Shown: piece by piece, positions 1 through 7,381 of the stretch
Position numbering within the stretch: position 1 is the first letter of the stretch
Layout: each line of letters begins with the position of its first letter
Source of the DNA: Actinoplanes utahensis
GTDB taxonomy: Bacteria; Actinomycetota; Actinomycetes; Mycobacteriales; Micromonosporaceae
DNA length: 36,712 nt
Assembly: GCF_016862455.1 (NCBI RefSeq)
Contig: NZ_BOMZ01000028.1
Location: forward strand, 1-36,712
Reading direction: 5' to 3'
Position numbers and translations under genes: made by a program
Notes under the pieces: generated by a model
Database searches by the model: none
What the model was told of the DNA's origin: nothing
What the model saw: the letters and a program-made list of their open reading frames with translations, nothing else

Positions 1-129
1 CGGGCTCACCACGCGAAGGGTCATACGACGGCCTCCGAGATCGCCATCGTGCGGGCTCACCACGCGAAGGGTCATGCAACGGCCTCCAGGATCGCCATCG
101 TGCGACGGGCCCACTCCGCGGGCCGTCAT
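1..129 (-). CDS. 5' end of an unidentified gene, runs off the left edge
   Basis: Reading leftwards from 129 there is an open frame without stops to the window edge. Its first ATG (129-127) overlaps the TGA of the PAP2 gene as ATGA, a common coupling arrangement. Further in-frame ATGs lie at 75 and 24. Those at 75 and 24 are each preceded by GGAGG with a 7-nt spacer and are followed by codons for MTLRVVSP. The first 43 residues are therefore built from about three copies of a 17-18-residue unit. Too little of the protein is visible to name a family. It is probably the fourth gene of the operon on this strand. The true start is uncertain; 75 and 24 have the best ribosome binding sites. Confidence 0.5.
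   Translation of the reverse strand, partial: MTARGVGPSHDGDPGGRCMTLRVVSPHDGDLGGRRMTLRVVSP
1..129. repeat. 51-bp tandem repeat, two near-perfect units plus a degenerate third
   Basis: Positions 1-51 and 52-102 are near-identical 51-bp units. Positions 103-129 carry a diverged third copy that merges into the 3' end of the PAP2 gene. The period is 17 codons, so the repeat keeps the minus-strand reading frame. Each unit carries a GGAGG-like ribosome binding site followed by ATG on the minus strand. Confidence 0.85.
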
Positions 130-1589
130 GCGACGGGCTCCAGTTTGCGGCCGCGCTCGACGCGGACGGCGGCCTCGGTGACGGTCTCGGCGTGTTCGTT
201 GGGGCGCACCGTCCACCAGAGCACGCCGATCCACGCCGCGGTGAGCAGGGCCGCACCCATGAAGTCGGTGGGGTGGTGCATGCCGCGGTAGATGCGGGAC
301 AGCGCGACGACCAGCGGCATGATCACCGCGAGGGCCGGGAAGATCCAGCGCCACGGCTGCCGGACCCGCGACATCACGATGATCGCGATGGCGACCCAGA
401 GGCACATGGTCGCGGCGATGTGCCCGGAGGGGAACGACGAGGTCGGCATCGGGCCGTCGAGCTGCTCGGCCGATGGGCGGTCGCGGCCCACCGACGCGGC
501 GGCGCAGAGGAAGAGGGTCAGCTCGCCGATCATGGTGAAGGCAAGGAAGACGATCGGGCGCCATTGCCGCCACAGGGCCAGCGCCAGCGGGCAGAAGATC
601 AGCGAGATGATCAGGATGGCGTGGGTGTCGCCGGCTTTGCTCGCCAGCCAGCTCAGGTCGTCGAGCGCCGGGGTGCGGAACGTCTGCAGCCACCGCACGA
701 ACCGGTCGTCGAAGGCCGGTTCCCAGCGGTTCACGGAGTACCCGACCAGGTAGAGCAGGCCGAAGACGAACACCCAGCCGACCAGGATCTCGGCCGCCTT
801 GGCCCACGGGTGCGGCAGGACGGCGCCCTCGGCCGGCGCGGGCTTCAGGTCGGTCCCGGCCTCCGGCTCCAGGCCGTCGGTGATCGGCGGGGTGGTGTGA
901 CCGGCCTCGCGGCGCCAGATTCGGAAGGCGTACGCCGTCACGCTGATCCACGCCAGCCCGAGCAGCCATCCGCCCAGCACGTCGGAGACGTAGTGCACGC
1001 CGAGCGCGACCCGGGTGAACCCGACCGCCGCCACGATCACCGCGGCGAGCCCGATGAACCACGGCCGCCAGCGGCGCCGTACCGCCGGGAGGAAGACCAG
1101 CACGATCATCCCGTAGACGACCATCGACCCGAGCGCGTGCCCGCTGGGGAAGCTGTTGCCGGGCGCCGTCGCGACCGGCACCTCGACGGCCGGGCGCAGT
1201 CGGCCGATCAGCGCCTTCAGCGACGGGTCCATGATCAGCGCACCGGCCCCGGTGACCAGCAGGTAGACGGCCGGGCGGGGGCGGCGGCGGATCAGCAGCA
1301 CGGCCGCGAGCAGGATGACCAGCGGGAGCAGCACACCGCGGCCGCCGAACGAGGAGATCTGCTTCAGCACCCCCACCGTCGTCTCCGAGCCGGAGGTCCA
1401 GCGGTTGAGGCCGTCGGCCACCGACCGGTCCAGGTCCAGCAGCGGCTGCCAGTGGAACCGGACGAGCAGCAGCAGCACACCGAAGGTCAGGCCGATCGCG
1501 GTCACCACCAGCAGGCCGAGCACACTGCGCTCGGCGAAGTGCCGCACCGGCGCCCAGCCGGTGCGCTCCACCACTCGGTTCTCTTCCAC
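126..1589 (-). CDS. double-domain PAP2-family membrane phosphatase
   Basis: An integral membrane protein with two consecutive PAP2 (type 2 phosphatidic acid phosphatase) modules. The first has an RLRP motif, FPSGH and then RVALGVHYVSDV. The second has GRDRPS, SSFPSGH and then RIYRGMHHPTD. Both copies keep the conserved Arg/His residues, so both could be active. About ten hydrophobic segments are visible. Members dephosphorylate lipid phosphates such as phosphatidate or undecaprenyl diphosphate; the substrate here is not known. The gene lies 33 nt after the BrkB gene stop. GTG at 1589 follows TTGGAG with 6-nt spacing and is preferred over the in-frame TTG at 1601, which has no good binding site. 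Its TGA overlaps the next gene's ATG. Confidence 0.88.
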   Translation of the reverse strand: MEENRVVERTGWAPVRHFAERSVLGLLVVTAIGLTFGVLLLLVRFHWQPLLDLDRSVADGLNRWTSGSETTVGVLKQISSFGGRGVLLPLVILLAAVLLIRRRPRPAVYLLVTGAGALIMDPSLKALIGRLRPAVEVPVATAPGNSFPSGHALGSMVVYGMIVLVFLPAVRRRWRPWFIGLAAVIVAAVGFTRVALGVHYVSDVLGGWLLGLAWISVTAYAFRIWRREAGHTTPPITDGLEPEAGTDLKPAPAEGAVLPHPWAKAAEILVGWVFVFGLLYLVGYSVNRWEPAFDDRFVRWLQTFRTPALDDLSWLASKAGDTHAILIISLIFCPLALALWRQWRPIVFLAFTMIGELTLFLCAAASVGRDRPSAEQLDGPMPTSSFPSGHIAATMCLWVAIAIIVMSRVRQPWRWIFPALAVIMPLVVALSRIYRGMHHPTDFMGAALLTAAWIGVLWWTVRPNEHAETVTEAAVRVERGRKLEPVA

Positions 1590-1622
1590 GGCGCACTCCA
1601 ACAGTTCGGGGGTGCGCGGTTC

Positions 1623-2669
1623 TTACCCGGACGGCTCGGCTGATACACCGGGCCGGCGCTGGTCCGGGATGTCGGCGGCGTCCGGCACCGGGAAGTCGGC
1701 GACCGGGTCCTCGGGTTCGGGCTCCCAGCGGTCCTCCAGGGCGGGCCGTTGGATGCCCACCCGGCGGGCCTCCAGCTGGGCGGCGAAGGCGAGGCCGAGG
1801 AAGAGCGCGATCCCGGTGAGGTTGGCCCAGATCAGCAGGGCCATGATCGCGGTGAGCGGGCCGTACGTGGCGCCGAATCCGTCACTGAACCGGATGTACC
1901 CGGCCAGGAGCAGGCTGGCCAGCCACCACAGCACGGTCGACACCACCGCGCCGAAGAGCAGCCAGGAGAGGGCGGGCTGGTTACGGCGTACCGAATGCCG
2001 GAAGAGCAGGCTGACCGCGAACACGATCAGCAGCAGGCTCAGCGGCCAGCGGATCACGTCCCAGGTCACCCGGACGCCGTGGGACAGCTCCAGGTTGCGT
2101 TCCGCCGAGTCGCCGGTCACCCGCCCGGCCACCAGCAGCAGGAACCCGAAGAGCGCGGGCAGGCCGGCCACCAGGGCCAGGATGGCCGCGCGCAGATACT
2201 TGCGCAGGGCGGGCCGGTCGCGTTCCACGCCGTAGATCCGGTTCGCGCCGCGCTCGATCTGGGCCATCGCGCTGGTCAGCGCGAACAGGCCGGTGACCAT
2301 GCCGAGGGCGAGGGCCAGCTCGCCCGCGGCCTCGGTCCGGTCGTCGTCGATCAGCAGCTGCTCGACCATGTGCTTGCTGTCGCCGGGGGTGAGCCCGACG
2401 ACGGTGTCCGCGACGATCCGGCCGCCGTCCTCCACGCCGAGGTCGGTGGCGAGACCGGACAGCGCGATCAGGAACGGCACGATGGCCAGGCAGAGCTGGA
2501 ACCCGAACGCCCGCGCGTGGCTGAACCCGTCGCCGTACCGGAACCGGACGAACGCGTCGTGCAGCAGCGGCCAGCGCCCGTAGTGGCGCAGCGCGCGGAA
2601 GGCGTCGTCGGCCGAGAGTTTGTCCCCCGGCATCATCCGGGTCTCGGGAACCGGTTCGGTGCTGCTCAA
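1623..2669 (-). CDS. YihY/virulence factor BrkB family membrane protein
   Basis: A protein of 348 residues with about six hydrophobic helices and the family features: an early amphipathic stretch (HARAFGFQLCLAIVPFLIAL) and a late helix segment with GATYGPLTAIMALLIWANL. The C-terminus is a hydrophilic, Pro/Glu-rich tail. The family has been annotated as RNase BN in error; its function is unsettled and probably membrane-related. The start chosen is TTG at 2669, because GGAGG lies 7 nt upstream and TTGA overlaps the stop of the upstream lipid kinase gene. The longer open frame up to 2771 overlaps that gene and looks non-native. It is the second gene of the minus-strand operon. Confidence 0.85.
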   Translation of the reverse strand: MSSTEPVPETRMMPGDKLSADDAFRALRHYGRWPLLHDAFVRFRYGDGFSHARAFGFQLCLAIVPFLIALSGLATDLGVEDGGRIVADTVVGLTPGDSKHMVEQLLIDDDRTEAAGELALALGMVTGLFALTSAMAQIERGANRIYGVERDRPALRKYLRAAILALVAGLPALFGFLLLVAGRVTGDSAERNLELSHGVRVTWDVIRWPLSLLLIVFAVSLLFRHSVRRNQPALSWLLFGAVVSTVLWWLASLLLAGYIRFSDGFGATYGPLTAIMALLIWANLTGIALFLGLAFAAQLEARRVGIQRPALEDRWEPEPEDPVADFPVPDAADIPDQRRPGVSAEPSG

Positions 2670-3640
2670 GCCTTCTCCTCCGCCGCGACTTCCCGGATCG
2701 GCTCGGCTCGCCGGGCGGCCCGGGAGGCGTCGTACGCCAGGTCCGGGTCGGCATCCGGCTGGGGCACGCACAGCAGCAGAGCCTTCGGCCGCACCTGGAT
2801 CTTCATGACCTTGCCCGGCGCGATCAGATCACCGTCGAGCTGGCGGGCCTGTGCCCGGTTGCTGTAGATCTCAACCCGCTGTGCGGTGTACGTCTCCATC
2901 AGCGGCACCCGCTCCCGGCGGCTGACCACGGCCCACGCCAGCGCCGCCCAGTGGGCCAGGTTGCCGGGGCTCAGGATCGCCACGTCGACCCGGCCGTCGT
3001 CGGGCTCGGCCTTGTTGAGCAGCCGCACCCCGCCCTGCAGCCGGCCCACGTTGCCGACGATCACGGCTTTCGGGCGGCGCGGCATCGGCGGGCCGCCGTC
3101 CAGCCGGATCCGCACCCGCATCGGCCGGTCCAGCAGGTGCTTGGTGGCGCCGCCGACGTACGCCAGCCAGCCGATCCGTTTCTTCGCCTTCTCCGAGGTG
3201 TCCTCGAGCATCTGCGCGTCGAAGCCCATCCCGGCCATCACCACGAAGCACCTGTCCTCGAGCACCCCGACGTCGATGCGCCGCCGGCCGCCCTCGAGGG
3301 CCACCTCGAGCCCGGTGGCGGGGTCGCCGCCGAGGCCCAGGTTGGCGGCGAGCAGGTTGCCGGTGCCGGCCGGGAGGACGGCCAGGGCGACGTCGCTGCC
3401 GGCCAGGGCGGTGACGACGGCGGTGACGGTGCCGTCCCCGCCGCAGGCGAAGACCAGCTCGGCGCCCTCGGCGACGGCACGGCGGGCCTGACCCCGGCCG
3501 GGGTCCTCCGGGGTGGTCTCATACCAGGCCGGCTCCGGCCAGCCGGCCCGGCGCAGGCCCTCGTGCACAGTACGCCGGAGGTGATCGAGATCGGCCACTT
3601 TGGTGGGGTTCACCACGACGGCGGAGCGAGGTGCAGTCAC
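2666..3640 (-). CDS. diacylglycerol kinase-like lipid kinase (DAGK catalytic domain)
   Basis: A soluble or peripheral lipid kinase of 324 residues. The nucleotide-binding signature GGDGT is at about residues 67-71, followed by PAGTGNLLA at 90-98. Both are hallmarks of the DAGK/sphingosine-kinase fold, which transfers phosphate from ATP to a lipid hydroxyl. The C-terminal half holds the usual beta-sandwich (LDGDLIAPGKVMKIQV). The start is GTG at 3640. It is the first gene of the operon with the BrkB and PAP2 genes, pairing a lipid kinase with a lipid phosphatase. That suggests a role in membrane lipid or carrier-lipid turnover, but the actual substrate cannot be read from sequence. Confidence 0.88.
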   Translation of the reverse strand: MTAPRSAVVVNPTKVADLDHLRRTVHEGLRRAGWPEPAWYETTPEDPGRGQARRAVAEGAELVFACGGDGTVTAVVTALAGSDVALAVLPAGTGNLLAANLGLGGDPATGLEVALEGGRRRIDVGVLEDRCFVVMAGMGFDAQMLEDTSEKAKKRIGWLAYVGGATKHLLDRPMRVRIRLDGGPPMPRRPKAVIVGNVGRLQGGVRLLNKAEPDDGRVDVAILSPGNLAHWAALAWAVVSRRERVPLMETYTAQRVEIYSNRAQARQLDGDLIAPGKVMKIQVRPKALLLCVPQPDADPDLAYDASRAARRAEPIREVAAEEKA

Positions 3641-3716
3641 GTCGCTCAGTGTGCCGGAGTCATGTCACGGCGGCGACTCGGCGGCGGTCACCTGAGCGTG
3701 CAGGCACACTGCACGG

Positions 3717-4205
3717 GTGACCCAATTGACGTACCCCCAGGTCGGTGCGACCCGGACCGGCAGCCTGCCCGCCGGTTACCGGCATCTGCGCCACCGCACC
3801 GCGATCGGCGCCGGCGAGGACGTGCTGGCCCGGGCCGGGGCGGCGATCCTGAGTTTCCGGATGCACCGGGCCATCGGCGCCCGGATCACCGCCGACGCCG
3901 GGCGGGCCGCGCCGGGCGTGCTGCTCACCATCGGGCTCGGGCCGCTGCGCGCCCCCTGCGAGGTGGTCTGGACGGTGGAGGAGGGTGATCGGATCGGTTT
4001 CGCGTACGGCACCCGGCCCGGCCATCCGGCCGTCGGCGAGGAGGCGTTCGTGGTGGAGCGTGACGAGCAGGACGCGGTGTGGTTCACGGTCACCGCGTTC
4101 TCCCGGCCGGCCGGGACGCTGATGCGGGTGGCCGGCCCGCTGGCGGTGGGTTTCCAGCACGCCTTCGCCCGCGCCTGCGGCCTGGCTCTGCGGCGGCTGC
4201 GCTGA
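3717..4205 (+). CDS. DUF1990 family protein
   Basis: A 162-residue protein matching the DUF1990 family by its start (TYPQVGATRTGSLPAGYRHL), the motif RTAIGAGEDVLARA and the late block FAYGTRPGHPAVGEEAFVVE. The family is common in actinobacteria and plants and has no established biochemical role. The fold resembles lipid-binding START-like domains, which is a family inference. The start is GTG at 3717. It is divergent from the lipid kinase gene, separated by 76 nt that must hold both promoters. Confidence 0.85.
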   Translation: MTQLTYPQVGATRTGSLPAGYRHLRHRTAIGAGEDVLARAGAAILSFRMHRAIGARITADAGRAAPGVLLTIGLGPLRAPCEVVWTVEEGDRIGFAYGTRPGHPAVGEEAFVVERDEQDAVWFTVTAFSRPAGTLMRVAGPLAVGFQHAFARACGLALRRLR

Positions 4206-4269
4206 GCGCGTGAGCCGGGGACGCGTCGACGGCTGAGATCGACACGCGGAATCCGGGTAACGTGGGGCG

Positions 4270-5046
4270 GTGAGCGAGACCTCGGTGACCTGGTGGGGGC
4301 ACAGCACGGTGTGGCTCGCCGACTCCGGCGTCGACCTGCTCACCGACCCGGTGCTCACCGGGCGCCTCGCCCACCTGCGGCGGATGGCCGGCCCCCTGCC
4401 CCGGCTGCCGGGCGCTCCGGACGCCGTCCTGCTGTCGCATCTGCACGCCGACCATTTCCACGTGGCGTCGCTGCGCGCCGTACCCGGGGAGCCGCTGTTG
4501 ATCCTGCCGCGCGGAGCGGCGGCTTTCGCCGCACGGGCGCTGGGCAGGCGGGTGGCCGGGCGATGCGTCGAGCTCGCGGCGGGCGAGGAGACGACCGTCG
4601 GGCCTCTGCGGGTACGCGCGGTGCCCGCCCGCCACGACGGCGGCCGTGGCCCGTGGTCCCGGGAGCGGGCGGCGGCTGTCGGGTTCGTGGTGGAGGGCGC
4701 CGCCCGCACCTGGTACGCGGGCGACACCGGCCTGTTCGACGAGATGGCCACGATCGGCCCGGTGGATCTGGCGCTGATCCCGGTCGGCGGCTGGGGCCCG
4801 ACCCTGGGCGCGCACGGCCACCTGGACGCCCGGGACGGCGCCGAGGCCCTGCGCCGGGTGAGAGCCTCCTGGGCGGTGCCGGTGCACTACGGCACGTTGT
4901 GGCCGATCGGGATGGGCCGGATGCGGCGGCACATGTTCGAGGAGCCGGGCGAGCGGTTCGCCGCGTTCGCCGCGGAGAGCGTCCAGGGCAGCCGGGTCCG
5001 GGTGCTGGCGCACGGTGAGACCCTCGATGTGGGGCCGGCCGCGTGA
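4270..5046 (+). CDS. metallo-beta-lactamase-fold hydrolase
   Basis: A 258-residue cytoplasmic metallohydrolase. The zinc-binding motif HLHADH is at residues 57-62 (H57, H59, D61, H62). A third-ligand Asp lies in AGDTG (D152) and a late His in PVHYG (H206), so the two-metal site looks complete. The N-terminal WWGHSTV and the internal RHDGGRGPW resemble the UPF0173/NAPE-PLD-like branch, whose members hydrolyse phosphodiester or acyl substrates. The substrate is unknown. The start is GTG at 4270. The stop overlaps the start of the next membrane protein gene as GTGA, so the two are probably coupled. Confidence 0.86.
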   Translation: MSETSVTWWGHSTVWLADSGVDLLTDPVLTGRLAHLRRMAGPLPRLPGAPDAVLLSHLHADHFHVASLRAVPGEPLLILPRGAAAFAARALGRRVAGRCVELAAGEETTVGPLRVRAVPARHDGGRGPWSRERAAAVGFVVEGAARTWYAGDTGLFDEMATIGPVDLALIPVGGWGPTLGAHGHLDARDGAEALRRVRASWAVPVHYGTLWPIGMGRMRRHMFEEPGERFAAFAAESVQGSRVRVLAHGETLDVGPAA

Positions 5047-5606
5047 CGGCCACGCTGGCCGCTCTCGGCTGGCTCTTCCTGGTCGTGCTGTTCGGGGCGG
5101 TGGTGCCGATCGTGCCGACCGGGGCGGCGGTGAGCGGGGCGGCCGCGCTGGCGTTCCACGAGCACCCGTTCACGATCGGTTTCGTGGTGGCGGCGGGCGC
5201 GGCCGGCGCCTACGCCGGAGACCTGGTGATGTACGCGATCTGCCGGGTCGGCGGGGAGCGGCTGGCCCGCCGGTTGCGCTGGCTGCGCGACGAGGAGCGG
5301 CTGGCGTCGGTGAAGGACCGGATCAAGGCCCGGCAGGTGCCGGTGCTGCTGGTGTCCCGGCTGATCCCGGGCGGCCGGGTGCCGGTGCTGCTGGCCGCCG
5401 CGTTCGCCGGGATCTCCTGGCACACCTTCGTGGTCGCCAACCTGCCGGCCTGTGTGCTGTGGTCGTTCGTCTACGCCGCGATCGGGCTGGCCGGCGGGTC
5501 GGTGTTCCCGCGGCCGTGGCAGGGCGTGATCGCCGCCGTGGTGCTGATCCTGCTGGTCAATCAGGCCCTGTCGTGGTGGAGCCGGCGCCGGGAGATCAAT
5601 ACTTGA
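5043..5606 (+). CDS. VTT-domain (DedA-like) membrane protein
   Basis: A 187-residue membrane protein with the DedA/VTT signature SRLIPGGRVP at about residues 105-114 and a following GISWHTFVVANLPACVLWS helix. Family members are thought to act in lipid scrambling or flippase-type transport of carrier lipids. The role here is inferred only from the family. The GTG start overlaps the stop of the metallohydrolase by 4 nt. Its 3' end overlaps the convergent serine hydrolase gene by 11 nt. Confidence 0.82.
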   Translation: MTATLAALGWLFLVVLFGAVVPIVPTGAAVSGAAALAFHEHPFTIGFVVAAGAAGAYAGDLVMYAICRVGGERLARRLRWLRDEERLASVKDRIKARQVPVLLVSRLIPGGRVPVLLAAAFAGISWHTFVVANLPACVLWSFVYAAIGLAGGSVFPRPWQGVIAAVVLILLVNQALSWWSRRREINT

Positions 5607-6510
5607 GATGCGTCCGGGTGAGGGCGGCGACCTTCTCCACGTGCCCGATGCCGCCGTCCATGGTCTTGTTGGCGTGGGTCAGCACGGCGATCGAGACGTC
5701 GGTGCCGTCGCCGGTGATCCGCCCGACCGAGTTGATGATCCAGAGGTTGTTCTCGGTGGAGCGCTGCAGCCAGCCGTTCTTGACGGTGGCGTCCTCGCCG
5801 TCCTTCGCGGCGGCCGGGACACCCCAGTCCTGATCCGGCGCGACGGTGCTCATCAGCTGGTGGGCGTACGCCCGGGAGGCGGCGGTCAGCCCGCCGCCGT
5901 CGGAGACCAGCTGAGTGAGCAGTCTGACCTGGTCCGCCACGGTGGTCCGGGTGAGGCCCCAGGAGCTGCTGACCTTGGTCTGGGTGAGGCCGAGCCGCTT
6001 GTTGCAGGCGGTCAGCCCGTTGATCCGGCCGACCTTGCCGTACAGCGAGGTGGTGGCGGCGTTGTCGCTGTACCGGATCATCTTGTCGGCGAGCGACTTC
6101 TCGTTCGTGGTGAGCTTGCGGCCGGCGTCCTGGGCGGTGAGCAGCAGGCACGCGAGGACCTGCACCTTGACCACGCTGGCGGTCTCGTACTTCTCGGCGC
6201 CGCGGTAGGCGTACGTCTGCCCGGTCGTACGGTCGTGGACGGCGACGGAGAACTCCGGCCGGCCGGCCGCGTACTTCTTCAGCGCCGCGTCGAGCGCCGC
6301 GACCCGCTTGGCCCGCTCGATGGCCGCCAGTTCCTCCGGGGAGGGGCCGGCCGGTGACGGCGACGCGGGTCGCGCGTCCTGAAAGGAGCCGGTCAGGGTG
6401 CCGCCGCTGACGTCGGAGGGGCCACCGAGCATGCCCTTCGCCACCAGGACCGAACCGCCCAGGATGCCGACCGCGGCCACCACGAGGATCAGATTTCGGG
6501 TACGTCGCAC
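5596..6510 (-). CDS. serine hydrolase, class A beta-lactamase-like
   Basis: A 304-residue protein with an N-terminal membrane anchor or signal segment (about residues 7-25) and a Pro/Ser-rich spacer (40-57). The catalytic domain has the SxxK motif SVVK (S112-K115), the SDN triad (148-150) and KNG (244-246) in place of KTG. These are the penicillin-binding/beta-lactamase superfamily motifs, so it should form an acyl-enzyme outside the membrane. Whether it hydrolyses beta-lactams or acts on peptidoglycan peptides cannot be told. It is convergent with and slightly overlaps the VTT gene. Confidence 0.85.
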   Translation of the reverse strand: MRRTRNLILVVAAVGILGGSVLVAKGMLGGPSDVSGGTLTGSFQDARPASPSPAGPSPEELAAIERAKRVAALDAALKKYAAGRPEFSVAVHDRTTGQTYAYRGAEKYETASVVKVQVLACLLLTAQDAGRKLTTNEKSLADKMIRYSDNAATTSLYGKVGRINGLTACNKRLGLTQTKVSSSWGLTRTTVADQVRLLTQLVSDGGGLTAASRAYAHQLMSTVAPDQDWGVPAAAKDGEDATVKNGWLQRSTENNLWIINSVGRITGDGTDVSIAVLTHANKTMDGGIGHVEKVAALTRTHLKY

Positions 6511-6644
6511 GGATGCATACTGCCGTGCCGAGGGCCGGAACGGGCAACCGGAACCCTGTGTATTCCGGACTTTCGACGCTCGGCTCTCTTACCCGCACTT
6601 TCCGTGATCAGGCGGGAGGTGCGTTCCGGGCGCACAATGGGGAC

Positions 6645-7361
6645 ATGTCCTCTCTCGTGTCCGGCGCCCTCCGTTTGACCACCTCTGCCCTCGGCCGGGT
6701 GATCGAGACCGCGGCCACCGCCGTGACCATCCCGGTGCGGGCGGTCAGCCTGATCGGCCAGACCGAGCTGCTGGTGAATCGGGTGGTCCTGGTCGCCGCG
6801 CAAGCCGAGGATCTGGTCAAACGGATCTCCGCGGTGGCCGCCGCCGCGGAGTCCGCGGTGGCCGAGACCCGCGCCGTCGCCAGCGCCGCGGCCCTCGCCG
6901 TGCAGGAGACCGCCGCCGTCTCGACCGCCGCCACCGAGCTGGTCCGCCGGGCCACGATGACCGCGGAGGCGGCCGGCGTGGTGGTCGGTGACGCGGCGAC
7001 CGCGGTGGGCGAGGTGACCACCATCGCGGCCCGGGCGAAATCGGTCGCCGGCGACGTCGAGACCATGGTCGGGGACTACTCTCCCACCCTGCGCCAGGCC
7101 GCTCCGCTGGCCGCCCGGTTCGTCGCCGAGCTCACCCCGGCCGAGGTGACCGCCGCGATCCGGATGATCGACGAGCTGCCGGCCCTGCAGCGGCACCTGG
7201 TCCACGACGTGATGCCGCTGCTCGGCAAGCTCGATCGGGTCGGCCCCGACCTGCACAAGCTGCTCGAGGTCACCGAGGACCTGCACCTGGCGATCGCCGG
7301 CCTGCCCGGCCTGAAGATGCTGCGCCGCCGCGGCGAGGAGCGCACCAACGATCACGACTAG
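6645..7361 (+). CDS. Ala-rich helical protein of unknown function
   Basis: A 238-residue protein without a recognised domain. Residues about 30-150 are almost entirely Ala, Val, Glu, Thr and Arg in a repeating pattern (AAESAVAETRAVASAAALAV and similar), as in a long amphipathic or coiled-coil helix of the apolipoprotein or phasin type. The C-terminal third is more ordinary (ELPALQRHLVHDVMPLLGKL) and may form a helical bundle. ATG at 6645 is chosen because the longer frame from 6513 runs through the promoter of the divergent serine hydrolase. A CACAAT -10-like element 6 nt upstream of the ATG suggests a leaderless or very short 5' UTR. Confidence 0.6.
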   Translation: MSSLVSGALRLTTSALGRVIETAATAVTIPVRAVSLIGQTELLVNRVVLVAAQAEDLVKRISAVAAAAESAVAETRAVASAAALAVQETAAVSTAATELVRRATMTAEAAGVVVGDAATAVGEVTTIAARAKSVAGDVETMVGDYSPTLRQAAPLAARFVAELTPAEVTAAIRMIDELPALQRHLVHDVMPLLGKLDRVGPDLHKLLEVTEDLHLAIAGLPGLKMLRRRGEERTNDHD

Positions 7362-7381
7362 GCCGGGGATCCACGCGCTGG

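Noticed and set aside
1..102. 51-bp repeat considered as the start of a CRISPR array
   Set aside because: The units are adjacent without unique spacers and have codon periodicity.
126..1601. TTG at 1601 as start of the PAP2 gene
   Set aside because: The ribosome binding site TTGGAG lies after it and is well placed for the GTG at 1589.
192..1643. Long plus-strand open frame antisense to the PAP2 gene
   Set aside because: Low-complexity Arg/Gly/Asp-rich product and a shadow of a strongly supported gene; typical of high-GC DNA.
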